64,000 nucleotides of DNA, from the NCBI GenBank assembly GCA_028280505.1, contig JANQLO010000078.1:36084-100083 (forward strand), given 5' to 3'. Below the pieces are notes generated by a model. It was not told the DNA's origin. It saw only the letters and a program-made list of their open reading frames with translations, and did no database searches. This stretch comes from Chromatiales bacterium. Lineage in GTDB: Bacteria > Pseudomonadota > Gammaproteobacteria > Chromatiales > Chromatiaceae. This document shows positions 45,333 through 53,337 of this stretch, one piece after another. Position numbers and translations under genes: made by a program. Every line of letters begins with the position of its first letter. Within the stretch, counting starts at the first letter, position 1.

Positions 45333-46103
45333 ATGAAGGTGGTTTTGTTCTGCGGTGGTCTCGGGACCAGGCTTCGGGAGCATACCGAGGCCGTTCCGAA
45401 GCCGATGGTGAATATTGGGTATAGACCCATTCTGTGGCACCTCATGAAGTATTACTCGCACTTTGGACACAATGAATTCATTTTGTGCCTGGGACATATG
45501 GGGGACCAGATCAAACAGTATTTCATTGATTACATGGAGTGGGTTTCCAATGACTTCGAGCTGTCCGGCGCAACGGGTGAGATACGCTTGTTCAACCGCG
45601 ATATTGCGGACTGGAAAATCACTTTCGCCGATACCGGGTTGAATACCTGCATCGGTCAGCGTTTGCGGTCAGTGCAGCGATATCTCGGCGACGACGAAGT
45701 TTTCCTGGCAAATTACAGTGATGGCTTATCGAATGTGCCGCTCGACGAGTACCTGGATTTCTTCGCCAAGGAAGACAAAGTGGCCAGTTTTGTCTGTGCC
45801 CATCCGGCCCAGAGTTTCCACACGGTCGAGTTCGGGGAAGATCGTCTTGTTCGCCATGTTCGGCCTGCCGCCGATGCGGGCATCTGGATCAATGTCGGGT
45901 TCTTTGCGTTCAGGCGAGAGATTTTCGATTATCTTCGCGAAGGTGAGGATCTGGTGAACGAGCCGTTCGAGCGACTGATCGCCGAGGATCAGCTGCTGGC
46001 TTATCCGCATAAAGGTTTCTGGGCCTGTATGGACACGTTCAAGGACAAAACGGCGTTTGATGACATGGACAAGGAGGGGTATAGACCTTGGCAGGTATGG
46101 TGA
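45333..46103 (+). CDS. rfbF: glucose-1-phosphate cytidylyltransferase (RfbF type)
   Basis: Makes CDP-glucose from CTP and glucose 1-phosphate, the entry step to CDP-linked deoxysugars; 256 residues, normal length. The nucleotide-binding start is VVLFCGGLGTRLREHTEAVPKPM, and further family motifs are ILWHLMKYYSHFGHNEFILC, LANYSDGLSN (metal-binding Asp) and EPFERLIAEDQLLAY. It is the second gene of a rightward pair with DUF4910 and converges on the SDR gene. A dedicated rfbG gene is not adjacent, so the dehydratase step may be done by the SDR at 49449-50486. Confidence 0.93.
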   Translation: MKVVLFCGGLGTRLREHTEAVPKPMVNIGYRPILWHLMKYYSHFGHNEFILCLGHMGDQIKQYFIDYMEWVSNDFELSGATGEIRLFNRDIADWKITFADTGLNTCIGQRLRSVQRYLGDDEVFLANYSDGLSNVPLDEYLDFFAKEDKVASFVCAHPAQSFHTVEFGEDRLVRHVRPAADAGIWINVGFFAFRREIFDYLREGEDLVNEPFERLIAEDQLLAYPHKGFWACMDTFKDKTAFDDMDKEGYRPWQVW

Positions 46104-46135
46104 CGCCGGTGACGTGAGCCGGGTGCCGATGGGCC

Positions 46136-47089
46136 TCAATCGGACAGTGTGTTGACGAGTCTATGTTCCCGGTACCAGGCGATGGTCCGGGCTAGGCCCT
46201 CTTCGAGCGCGACTTTCGCCTGCCAACCCACTCTGTTCCTTGTCTCTTCCGCGTTGGCGACCGGTTCTTGTTCCATCGCGCGATCGGCAATCGCGCCGAA
46301 GTTGCCTTCAAGTGCAGGGTCGATCTGCGTCAAGATTTTCTCCACTATCGCTTTGATCGTGTACGTATGGCCGGTGCCCAGGTCGATTGTTTGTCCCTCC
46401 ACACCGGATACGTTGCCCAAGCGCGAGAGTCCCTCGACGACATCGCTTACGTAGACCCAGTCGATCTTTCGCACGCCACTGGAAAGTTCGGGGGCTTTTC
46501 CATCCAAGGCCCTCAGGATAGTGTAGGGAACCAGCTTGTTGTGATCTTTCTGCTCGGGTCCGTAGACCATAAAGACGCGGGCGATAACGACGGGAAGGCC
46601 ATAGAGTGCGTTAAACATCCGAGCGTATGCACTGGCCGCAAACTTCGATGCGGCATAGGGCGACGCCGGCACGGGTTGCGGGTCGGCCCGGCCGGGTTCT
46701 TCTTGTGAATTCGTGATGACCAGGCGTTTGCAACAACCCAGTTCCTGCGCGGCCAGCATAACGTGTGCGGTGCCGATCAGGTTGTTTTCGAGCGTCGGAA
46801 GAACGGCGTCGAGTTCGCGACGCCCCTGGACGCTGCCAGCAAGATGGAAAATATAGTCCGGCCGGATTTCGCGAATGGTGTTTCGAACCCTATCGAGGTC
46901 CGTCAAATCGAGACGTATCCATTCGGCGTCATCCCCTAGGGGTTCATTGCTGAAATACACGCCGGTTACATTGGCGCCCAGCTTGTTGAGATGGCGGCAC
47001 AGGTGGGTGCCGATAAAGCCGCTGGCTCCGGTAACCAGTACCGGGGCTGATTCGTAGGGCGAGTCGGAATCGGGCCTCGCTGCAACCAT
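46136..47089 (-). CDS. NAD(P)-dependent sugar epimerase/dehydratase/reductase (extended SDR)
   Basis: Extended short-chain dehydrogenase of 317 residues. The dinucleotide fold starts VLVTGASGFIGTHLCRHL (about residue 17), with catalytic Ser in ITNSQEEP and the Tyr-x3-Lys pair in PYAASKFAA (about residue 153). The substrate loop includes ARVFMVYGPEQKDHNKLVP. Sequence resembles GDP-mannose 4,6-dehydratase/4-reductase relatives, and in this cluster it may be the final 4-keto reductase. It is the last gene of the leftward run that starts at the C-methyltransferase (51757). Confidence 0.88.
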   Translation of the reverse strand: MVAARPDSDSPYESAPVLVTGASGFIGTHLCRHLNKLGANVTGVYFSNEPLGDDAEWIRLDLTDLDRVRNTIREIRPDYIFHLAGSVQGRRELDAVLPTLENNLIGTAHVMLAAQELGCCKRLVITNSQEEPGRADPQPVPASPYAASKFAASAYARMFNALYGLPVVIARVFMVYGPEQKDHNKLVPYTILRALDGKAPELSSGVRKIDWVYVSDVVEGLSRLGNVSGVEGQTIDLGTGHTYTIKAIVEKILTQIDPALEGNFGAIADRAMEQEPVANAEETRNRVGWQAKVALEEGLARTIAWYREHRLVNTLSD

Positions 47090-47140
47090 TTAAACAGGCG
47101 TTATTTGGAACATGCCAATACCACACCCAACATACAAGTC

Positions 47141-48109
47141 TTAATGGTGGAGCGACGCACGCCGTCGCCGATTGAGTGGCCAAAGAACCAGCGCGGCAAT
47201 TTTGCGGACGAGCTTAAAAGGCAGCTTGATATGATCGCCCAACAGATAAAGCCAGACATGCAGTTTCTCGCTCCAGCTTATTGGCGCGCCAAGGGTTGTG
47301 GAGTATCGGTAAGCGTGTAACAGGAACCGTTGCTTGAACGTGCGGCCGAGGGGCACGTCACGTTTGGCAGCCACCGATCGGTTCATCAACATGCTGGAGG
47401 TTTCGGCGTCGAAGCTGCGAACGAACAAGCGGTCCGGCACCTCGACGAATTTTCCCCTGAGTGACAATTCGGCGACCATGCTGATATCGGAACCCGCCCA
47501 TGGCAGGATCAGGCGCGTCTGACGTAACGCAGATGCTCTGATGACGCCGTGCATGATGTTGTTGATGCGCTCACGGTTCAGGTATTTGCGAAATCGCGTT
47601 GAGGGCCGTTCGTCTTCGAGATTGAAGTCATCGAAGTACTCCATCGCTACCTCTTCGCCGTTCTCGTCTTTGAGCAGGAGGTAGGCCCTCGGATAGACAA
47701 GAACGACGTCCGGTCTGGCTTCGAGAACGGCAACGCATTTCTCGAAGAATCCGTCGAGGCAGAAATCGCTGTCGGCGGACCATTTGAAATACTTGCCGGT
47801 TGCCAACTCGAACACCCGATCGAAATTTCTGTAAAGTCCGATATTGGTGGCGTTCCGATGATAGCGGACACGTGAATCCTGCTCGGCAACGTGACGGCAT
47901 ATTTTCTCGGTATTATCGGTCGAGGCATTATCGGCGATGATCAACTCGAGATCGCTCATGCTCTGCTCGAGAATGAATCCAATGGACTCTTCGATCCACT
48001 TTTCGCCGTTGTATACGGGCATGCCGACGCTCAGCAGCGGAGACGCGGACACGGCGCGTTGAGACGTGTCTGCGCTTGTTATCTGATTGGAGGCCGTGCG
48101 TTCGCGCAT
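47141..48109 (-). CDS. glycosyltransferase family 2
   Basis: GT-A glycosyltransferase of 322 residues. LSVGMPVYNGEKWIEESIGF and IIADNASTDNTEKIC are the donor-binding region; SADSD in KYFKWSADSDFCLDGFF is the DxD-type metal site. The C-terminal part is basic and weakly amphipathic (WSEKLHVWLYLLGDHIKLPF), fitting membrane association. It lies in the leftward sugar operon, 51 bases upstream of the SDR gene and 85 bases downstream of the PIG-L gene. It probably transfers the deoxysugar made by the cluster, but specificity is inference. Confidence 0.9.
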   Translation of the reverse strand: MRERTASNQITSADTSQRAVSASPLLSVGMPVYNGEKWIEESIGFILEQSMSDLELIIADNASTDNTEKICRHVAEQDSRVRYHRNATNIGLYRNFDRVFELATGKYFKWSADSDFCLDGFFEKCVAVLEARPDVVLVYPRAYLLLKDENGEEVAMEYFDDFNLEDERPSTRFRKYLNRERINNIMHGVIRASALRQTRLILPWAGSDISMVAELSLRGKFVEVPDRLFVRSFDAETSSMLMNRSVAAKRDVPLGRTFKQRFLLHAYRYSTTLGAPISWSEKLHVWLYLLGDHIKLPFKLVRKIAALVLWPLNRRRRASLHH

Positions 48110-48194
48110 AGCGCATGATCATAGCCCGTCGGTCGAGATACAGGCAAAGTGAACGTCGAAACGACAAGAATGTCCTTCGTCGGGCCTGTCGACC

Positions 48195-48836
48195 CTACCA
48201 GAGCATCTTTCTCGCATAGAAGGCTTCTGCATAGTCGATATTGGACTCGACGCCGCGGAGGCGCATCAATGCCAGGAAGTTTTCTTTTTTGAACCAGGAA
48301 CGTGACCGCTGTGTGACATAGGCATCGAGTATCTGATCTGCTTTTCTCCGACAGACCGCTTCCGTCAGCGGAACGAAGACATTTGGACGCCCGAGGTCGC
48401 CATCCCACTTCAGGATTTCGTACTCGAGAATATTGTGATCCCGCCAGGTGTTCCAGGTGAGCTCCGAGATCAGTCTGTGATCCTGATGGCGGTCATCGTC
48501 GTGATGCGTGAGGATCAGGTCCGGCGAAAAGTCGTTCTTGAGTACTTCAAAGGCCAGTTTGACCTTCTCGCCTTCCCAAGGCAGATAGGCGTCCCGGAAT
48601 CCATGAATCTCGACTTTGATCTCACCGGCGCCGGCAGTGAACAGGCTCGCTGCCTTGCGTGCCTCCTCAGCGCGTTCGGTTTCCGCGCCGGTCAGAACAA
48701 ACCAGCGAATGTGCAGATCCGGGTTCTGCTCCACGAGGCGCATGACGGTGCCGCCTGCGCCCAGTTCAATGTCATCGGGATGCGCACCGATACACAGCAG
48801 TCTCTTTACATGACGTAGATCCAAGAGAGGCATCAT
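48195..48836 (-). CDS. PIG-L family deacetylase
   Basis: Zinc-dependent N-deacetylase fold (PIG-L/LmbE) of 213 residues. The metal-binding AHPDD motif is in LLCIGAHPDDIELGAGG (about residue 20), with the third ligand in LTHHDDDRHQDHR (about residue 113). Members remove acetyl groups from amino-sugars in GPI, mycothiol, lincomycin and O-antigen pathways. Here it sits 7 bases downstream of the rfbC-like gene in an operon for surface sugars, so an N-acetylated sugar intermediate is the likely substrate. Two adjacent ATGs (48836, 48833) are both possible starts. Confidence 0.9.
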   Translation of the reverse strand: MMPLLDLRHVKRLLCIGAHPDDIELGAGGTVMRLVEQNPDLHIRWFVLTGAETERAEEARKAASLFTAGAGEIKVEIHGFRDAYLPWEGEKVKLAFEVLKNDFSPDLILTHHDDDRHQDHRLISELTWNTWRDHNILEYEILKWDGDLGRPNVFVPLTEAVCRRKADQILDAYVTQRSRSWFKKENFLALMRLRGVESNIDYAEAFYARKMLW

Positions 48837-48843
48837 TCAGACG

Positions 48844-49452
48844 TCACTCCGTAACGGTTTGTTCAACGGTACGCCTCGAATCTCCGGCATCGAGTGCTTG
48901 GTAGTACCGCCGTGAGTGCTTGTCCGGATCGAAATCCGGATAGTCACGGTCTCGGGGTGTGATCGAGGATACAGGTAACGGCCACCCAATGCCGAAGGCG
49001 GGGTCGTCGTGGCGCACCCCATCCTGAAGATCAGGGCGATAGTAATCGGACATCATGTACAGGATATCGGTATTCGCCTCCAATGCCTGAAAGCCGTGTG
49101 CAAACCCTGCGGGAATGTACAACGCATTGTGTGTGCGACTATCCAGTTCGAATGTCGCATGTCGAGCGAAGGTCGGCGAGTCCGGACGCAGGTCGACGAT
49201 GACATCGTGTATGCGACCGCGTTCGCAACGCACGAGCTTGGCCTCGCAAGAAGGCGGCCACTGAAAGTGCATTCCGCGTAAGGTGCCGGTTGCGGTGTTG
49301 TGCGAAAGACTCACCTGCACCATCTCTATATCGATGCCGTGCTGCCGGAATTCCCGCTTACACCACAGTCGGGCAAAAAAGCCCCGAGAGTCCTCTATTG
49401 GGTCGGTCTCGATCAGATAGGAACCCTTGAGATCGGTCGGGATGATCTTCAA
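48844..49452 (-). CDS. RfbC/RmlC-like sugar 3,5-epimerase family protein
   Basis: Cupin-fold epimerase of 202 residues resembling dTDP-4-dehydrorhamnose 3,5-epimerase. Motifs: EDSRGFFARLWC, GTLRGMHFQWPP (catalytic His), CERGRIHDVIVDLR, and YIPAGFAHGFQAL. The partner Tyr may be in MMSDYYRPD. It overlaps the preceding SDR gene by four bases (ATGA at 49449-49452), showing tight translational coupling. In this cluster, acting on a CDP- or dTDP-4-keto-6-deoxyhexose as 3- or 5-epimerase is likely. rmlA/B/D genes for rhamnose are not adjacent, so plain rhamnose synthesis is less likely. Confidence 0.88.
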   Translation of the reverse strand: MKIIPTDLKGSYLIETDPIEDSRGFFARLWCKREFRQHGIDIEMVQVSLSHNTATGTLRGMHFQWPPSCEAKLVRCERGRIHDVIVDLRPDSPTFARHATFELDSRTHNALYIPAGFAHGFQALEANTDILYMMSDYYRPDLQDGVRHDDPAFGIGWPLPVSSITPRDRDYPDFDPDKHSRRYYQALDAGDSRRTVEQTVTE

Positions 49453-50486
49453 CGGCGGCTCCAGTAAAGGTTATCGTCGAGTTGCCCCGTTTGTTGTAGA
49501 TAGGTCAGTTGGCGCAGTCTCTTGAATGCCCTGAATTCGTAAGCGGACTGAGGCATCCGAATACGTTCGAAAAGCTGTTTCAGTTCGATGGCGCCCTGCT
49601 TGGCCGTCCAGCGGGTCTTGAATCCCGGCAACTGATTGGCGATTTTGTCGAATGACACGCGGTAGCTGCGGTTATCGCCACCGGGCGGGCCGGCGGTCAC
49701 CTCGCAGTCCGGGAACACCGAGGCGATGATTTCGGCGATTTCGCGTATCCGGTAGTTCTCGTCGGTTGCGCCGACGTTGAATACTTCGCCGTTGACGGTG
49801 TTGGCCGGCGCATCGAGAGCGCACCGGAGGGCTTCGCAAATATCTTCGATATGCACGATCGGCCGCCAGGGGCTGCCGTCGCTGATCATGGCGATCTTTT
49901 TCTGTGTCCAGGCGAGGGCACAGAGATCGTTTAGCACGATGTCGAAGCGCATCCTCGGCGAGGGTCCGTAGGCGGTCGCATTGCGAAGGAACACCACACA
50001 GAAATCGTCGCTGGCCATGGATCCGACGTCTCGCTCGACCAGTGTCTTGCATTCCGCGTAAGCCGTTTGCGGATTGGTGGGAGAGCTTTCGTCGACGATA
50101 TCCGCCATTGCCGCCCCATATACGCTACAGGATGACGCGTAGACGAAACGTGTGACCCCCGCTTTGCGCGCGGCTTCCGCGATCCGGATCGACCCCTGAT
50201 GATTGATTTCGAAAGTGACCTCCGGGCGGTGCTCGCCCAGGGGGTCATTGGATAGCTCGGCGAGGTGCACGACCGCATCGAAGCCTTCGAAATCCTGGAC
50301 CGTCAAGGTGCGCAGGTCCCTGAACAGCGTTCGTGGTATCTCCGGTGTTTCGAAGGGATCCACATACAGGGTGCCGTCGCGATAGAAGCCTGAGTCCAGG
50401 CCCATGACTTGATGGCCGTGTGCGGTTAACAATGCCGCAAGCCTTATACCGATGTAGCCTTCCGTTCCGGTTATCAGGACGTTCAT
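49449..50486 (-). CDS. NAD-dependent sugar epimerase/dehydratase (extended SDR)
   Basis: Extended SDR of 345 residues. MNVLITGTEGYIGIRLAALL is the NAD-binding start; VYASSCSVYG and AYAECKTLVE carry Ser and Tyr-x3-Lys of the active site; the substrate part includes LRNATAYGPSPRMRFD and PIVHIEDICEAL. A 4,6-dehydratase or epimerase role is plausible, but the usual Asp-Glu pair of dehydratases is not seen after the active Ser, so a reductase or epimerase role remains open. The open frame starts at 50573; ATG 50486 gives the normal N-terminus. It lies 23 bases after the methyltransferase gene and overlaps the rfbC-like gene. Confidence 0.88.
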   Translation of the reverse strand: MNVLITGTEGYIGIRLAALLTAHGHQVMGLDSGFYRDGTLYVDPFETPEIPRTLFRDLRTLTVQDFEGFDAVVHLAELSNDPLGEHRPEVTFEINHQGSIRIAEAARKAGVTRFVYASSCSVYGAAMADIVDESSPTNPQTAYAECKTLVERDVGSMASDDFCVVFLRNATAYGPSPRMRFDIVLNDLCALAWTQKKIAMISDGSPWRPIVHIEDICEALRCALDAPANTVNGEVFNVGATDENYRIREIAEIIASVFPDCEVTAGPPGGDNRSYRVSFDKIANQLPGFKTRWTAKQGAIELKQLFERIRMPQSAYEFRAFKRLRQLTYLQQTGQLDDNLYWSRR

Positions 50487-50509
50487 CGTTGCGTTTTCGT
50501 CTCGAATGG

Positions 50510-51757
50510 TTAATTCAAATCCGCTGACAGCACGCGTACCTCGGGAATAGGTACCACGAACCGGCCGCCCCAATCGGCAATCACGGCCATTTGCCGGCTG
50601 ATTTCATCGGCCAGGTTCCAGGGCAAGATGAGTACGTAATCGGGGCGTGTCTCAAGAATTTTTTCCGGGGCCAGGATCGGTATGCGAGCACCGGGGGTGA
50701 ACAGGCCCTGTTTATAGTGGCTTCGATCCACCGTGTAGTCGAGAAAGTCGGTGCGGATGCCGCAGTAGTTCAGCAGCGTATTGCCTTTCCCCGGCGCACC
50801 GTAGCCTGCGATTCGTTTTCCCTTGCGTTTGGTGTCGATAAGGAACTCGAGCAGTTTGTGTTTGGTTTCGGTAACCCGGTCTTTAAAGCCGGCATAAGCT
50901 TCCAGCGTGTCGACACCGAAGGCGCGTTCCCTGGCGCGCAGTTCGAGAAGACTTTCCGATATCGGATGTTGCCCATCATCCGAGTGTTTGCCGTAGATGC
51001 GTAAGGAACCGCCGTGTGTCGGTATTTCCTCCACGTCGAACAGTTCCAGACCATGGCGGCCGAACACCTGTTCGACGGCGTAGAGCGATAGATAGGAGTA
51101 GTGCTCATGGTAAATCGTATCGAACTGGTTTTCGTCTATCAGTCTCAGTAAATGCGGAAACTCCATGGTGATAACACCGCCGGGCTTCAGCAGGGTTTTC
51201 ATGCCGGCGACGAAATCGTTCAGATCCGGAACATGGGCGAGGACATTGTTGCCGACAAGCAAATCCGGTTGACCGGATTCCCCGGTCAGGTTGCGCGCAA
51301 CCTCATTGCCAAAAAACTGGATGGTCGTTGGTATGCCGCGTTCCAATGCCACCTTGGCTACATTGCCCGCGGGTTCAATGCCGAGACAGGGAATCCCCCG
51401 TTCGACAAAGTGCTGCAACAGGTAACCGTCGTTGCTGGCGATTTCCATCACCATCGAGTCCGAATCCAGTCCGAACCGGTCGATCATCGCTTCGCTGTAA
51501 CGTCGCGTGTGCGCTACCCAACTGTCGGAGTAGGAAGAGAAGTAGGCATATTCGCTATAGATATGGTCCGGGCTAACGTGTTCGGGAAGCTGTACCAGAA
51601 AACACTGATCGCAGATTTGAACGTGTAGCGGGTAGAAGGCCTCGGGTTGATCGAGCTGATCTGGCCTGACATAGGACTCACACAAGGGCGACATGCCCAA
51701 GTCGACGAAAGTATGGCGTAATGGCGCTTGGCATGAGCGGCACGTTGGTTGATTCAT
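50510..51757 (-). CDS. SAM-dependent sugar C-methyltransferase (zinc-binding, NovU/TylC3 type)
   Basis: Three-part methyltransferase of 415 residues. An N-terminal zinc-binding domain has Cys6/Cys9 and Cys49/Cys52 (CRSC, CDQC). The central SAM-binding Rossmann fold contains VMEIASNDGYLLQHF, and the active-site stretch IYHEHYSYLSL is typical of sugar C-3 methyltransferases. The C-terminal domain includes KRIAGYGAPGKGNTLLNYCG. This family methylates carbon 3 of nucleotide-linked keto-deoxysugars. It is the first gene of a leftward operon with an SDR, an rfbC-like epimerase, a PIG-L deacetylase, a GT2 and a second SDR. Confidence 0.93.
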   Translation of the reverse strand: MNQPTCRSCQAPLRHTFVDLGMSPLCESYVRPDQLDQPEAFYPLHVQICDQCFLVQLPEHVSPDHIYSEYAYFSSYSDSWVAHTRRYSEAMIDRFGLDSDSMVMEIASNDGYLLQHFVERGIPCLGIEPAGNVAKVALERGIPTTIQFFGNEVARNLTGESGQPDLLVGNNVLAHVPDLNDFVAGMKTLLKPGGVITMEFPHLLRLIDENQFDTIYHEHYSYLSLYAVEQVFGRHGLELFDVEEIPTHGGSLRIYGKHSDDGQHPISESLLELRARERAFGVDTLEAYAGFKDRVTETKHKLLEFLIDTKRKGKRIAGYGAPGKGNTLLNYCGIRTDFLDYTVDRSHYKQGLFTPGARIPILAPEKILETRPDYVLILPWNLADEISRQMAVIADWGGRFVVPIPEVRVLSADLN

Positions 51758-52217
51758 TGTGGCGTCTTTATTAGGGGTTTTGCCGCTGGTTTCAGTTTTG
51801 GTCAGTTTGCCTCCCGATCATTCCATAATCCACTCCATGACTGAACCGCAGTGGCCCGGATTTGTCGCTGACCCTGGTAGGCGGCCGAAAGCCAAGGAAG
51901 CCGGTGAACGTTAAAACCACCCTCCGGAATACGCCTAAGGTGCATGTTCGCAACCTACCCATTTCCGTACCAATCGGCTAAATGTTTTTAGTTTCGTTCA
52001 GTGTAACTCATTGAAATTTATTTAAAAGTAGTTATGCGCCAGATGGGCTGCACTGCAATTTTTCTATGGCGGGTTCGTTGGGTCGAGGCCGGCGTTGGTT
52101 ACTCCCCGGTGACTGTCACGGTTGCAAGACTTTCTTGGCGATCCTCTCGATGCGGCTATCGGAACGGGCGTCTTACACTGGTACATGGCCATGAGTGTTC
52201 GGTCAATGTCGTAACCG
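51758..52217. other. intergenic stretch upstream of the sugar operon
   Basis: 460 bases with no supported gene. The promoter of the leftward operon should lie at 51760-51900, and an AT-rich patch at about 52005-52030 follows. Nothing else recognisable. Confidence 0.4.
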
Positions 52218-53060
52218 CTATGCTGACGGACCGCGTCGATGCAGCGCTTCCACCATGGTCTCGATGCGCTGAACGCGGGCATCTATCTCTCGCGTGCGCT
52301 GTTCGATCGAGTCGACTTCGACGGCTACACCCTCACCCTGTTCTTTGTCGTATGCGTCATGTTCGCGCTGTAGCGTTTCCAACACGATACCGATCATCAT
52401 GTTCAGGAAAATGAATGCGACGATAAAAATGAACGAGAGATAGTAAGCCCAGCTGAACGGATAGACCGCCATGGTTTCGTACATGACATCGGTCCAGTCT
52501 TCGAAGGTCGCCACTCGAAAGAGCGTCAGCATGGATATCGTGATGTTCGACCAAAGCGTTTCGTTGATCTGGTGAAAGAACATGCTGCCCATGGCGGCAT
52601 AGATATAAAAGATCACAAACATCAACAGCGACACATAGCCCATGCGTGGGATGGCGTGGACAAAGGCGTTCAGCAGGACGCGCAGTTCCGGGATGATGGA
52701 TATCAGCCGTAACACGCGGAATACGCGCAACAAACGCCCCAGCAAGGCCGCCTCGCTGTCTTCGACCGGAATCAGGCTTGCCACGACGATGATGAAATCG
52801 AATACGTTCCAACCCTTGCGGAAGAACGCCCGGAGGCTGCCTTCGGCGACCATTCTTACCAGGATCTCGACCAGAAAGAACAGTGTCACGGCCCAGTCGA
52901 GGATATTCAGGAACGCCAGGGTGCCGGACGGTATGGCATAAGTCTTGGCACCGATCAGCAGCGCCGAGAAGATGATGACGAAAATGACGAAGGTTTCGAA
53001 CAGTTTGTTTTCGCGTAGTGCGATGAATTTTCGCTGTAAAGCAGAGGCATCGAATTTCAT
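52218..53060 (-). CDS. BacNav-like voltage-gated cation channel (ion_trans)
   Basis: Single-repeat six-helix ion channel of 280 residues, expected to form a tetramer in the inner membrane. S4 carries regularly spaced arginines (LGRLLRVFRVLRLISIIPEL, about residue 105). The pore loop reads LTLFRVATFEDWTDVM, where TFEDW replaces the TLESW selectivity filter of NaChBac, keeping Glu and Trp and adding an Asp. S6 is SFIFIVAFIFLNMMIGIV. A C-terminal coiled coil follows (VDSIEQRTREIDARVQRIET). Sodium selectivity is likely but the extra acidic residue might shift it. The frame opens to 53156, with ATG 53060 the normal start. Possible link to motility or pH sensing. Confidence 0.88.
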   Translation of the reverse strand: MKFDASALQRKFIALRENKLFETFVIFVIIFSALLIGAKTYAIPSGTLAFLNILDWAVTLFFLVEILVRMVAEGSLRAFFRKGWNVFDFIIVVASLIPVEDSEAALLGRLLRVFRVLRLISIIPELRVLLNAFVHAIPRMGYVSLLMFVIFYIYAAMGSMFFHQINETLWSNITISMLTLFRVATFEDWTDVMYETMAVYPFSWAYYLSFIFIVAFIFLNMMIGIVLETLQREHDAYDKEQGEGVAVEVDSIEQRTREIDARVQRIETMVEALHRRGPSA

Positions 53061-53337
53061 TGATGGACCTGAATATTGAAAAGCCAATGGACTGCATATC
53101 TGTGACAGGCTGTATGCTGCCGGCCTTGCAGCGAAGTAGCGCCGACTGCCACCCAATAGTGGCGCAGCTTACTCTTCTAAGGACGAGGTCGCAGCATCCG
53201 GCATTTCCCGCGCGCAATATGACACCGTCTCGCCTTCCCGGACGGTGGGAACAAATGCGGCACGATCGGCGCGTTGCCGGCCGGGCGAACGAAAAGGGCG
53301 CCGAAAGGCGCCCGAGTGTGTAGCGATACGATTGGCG

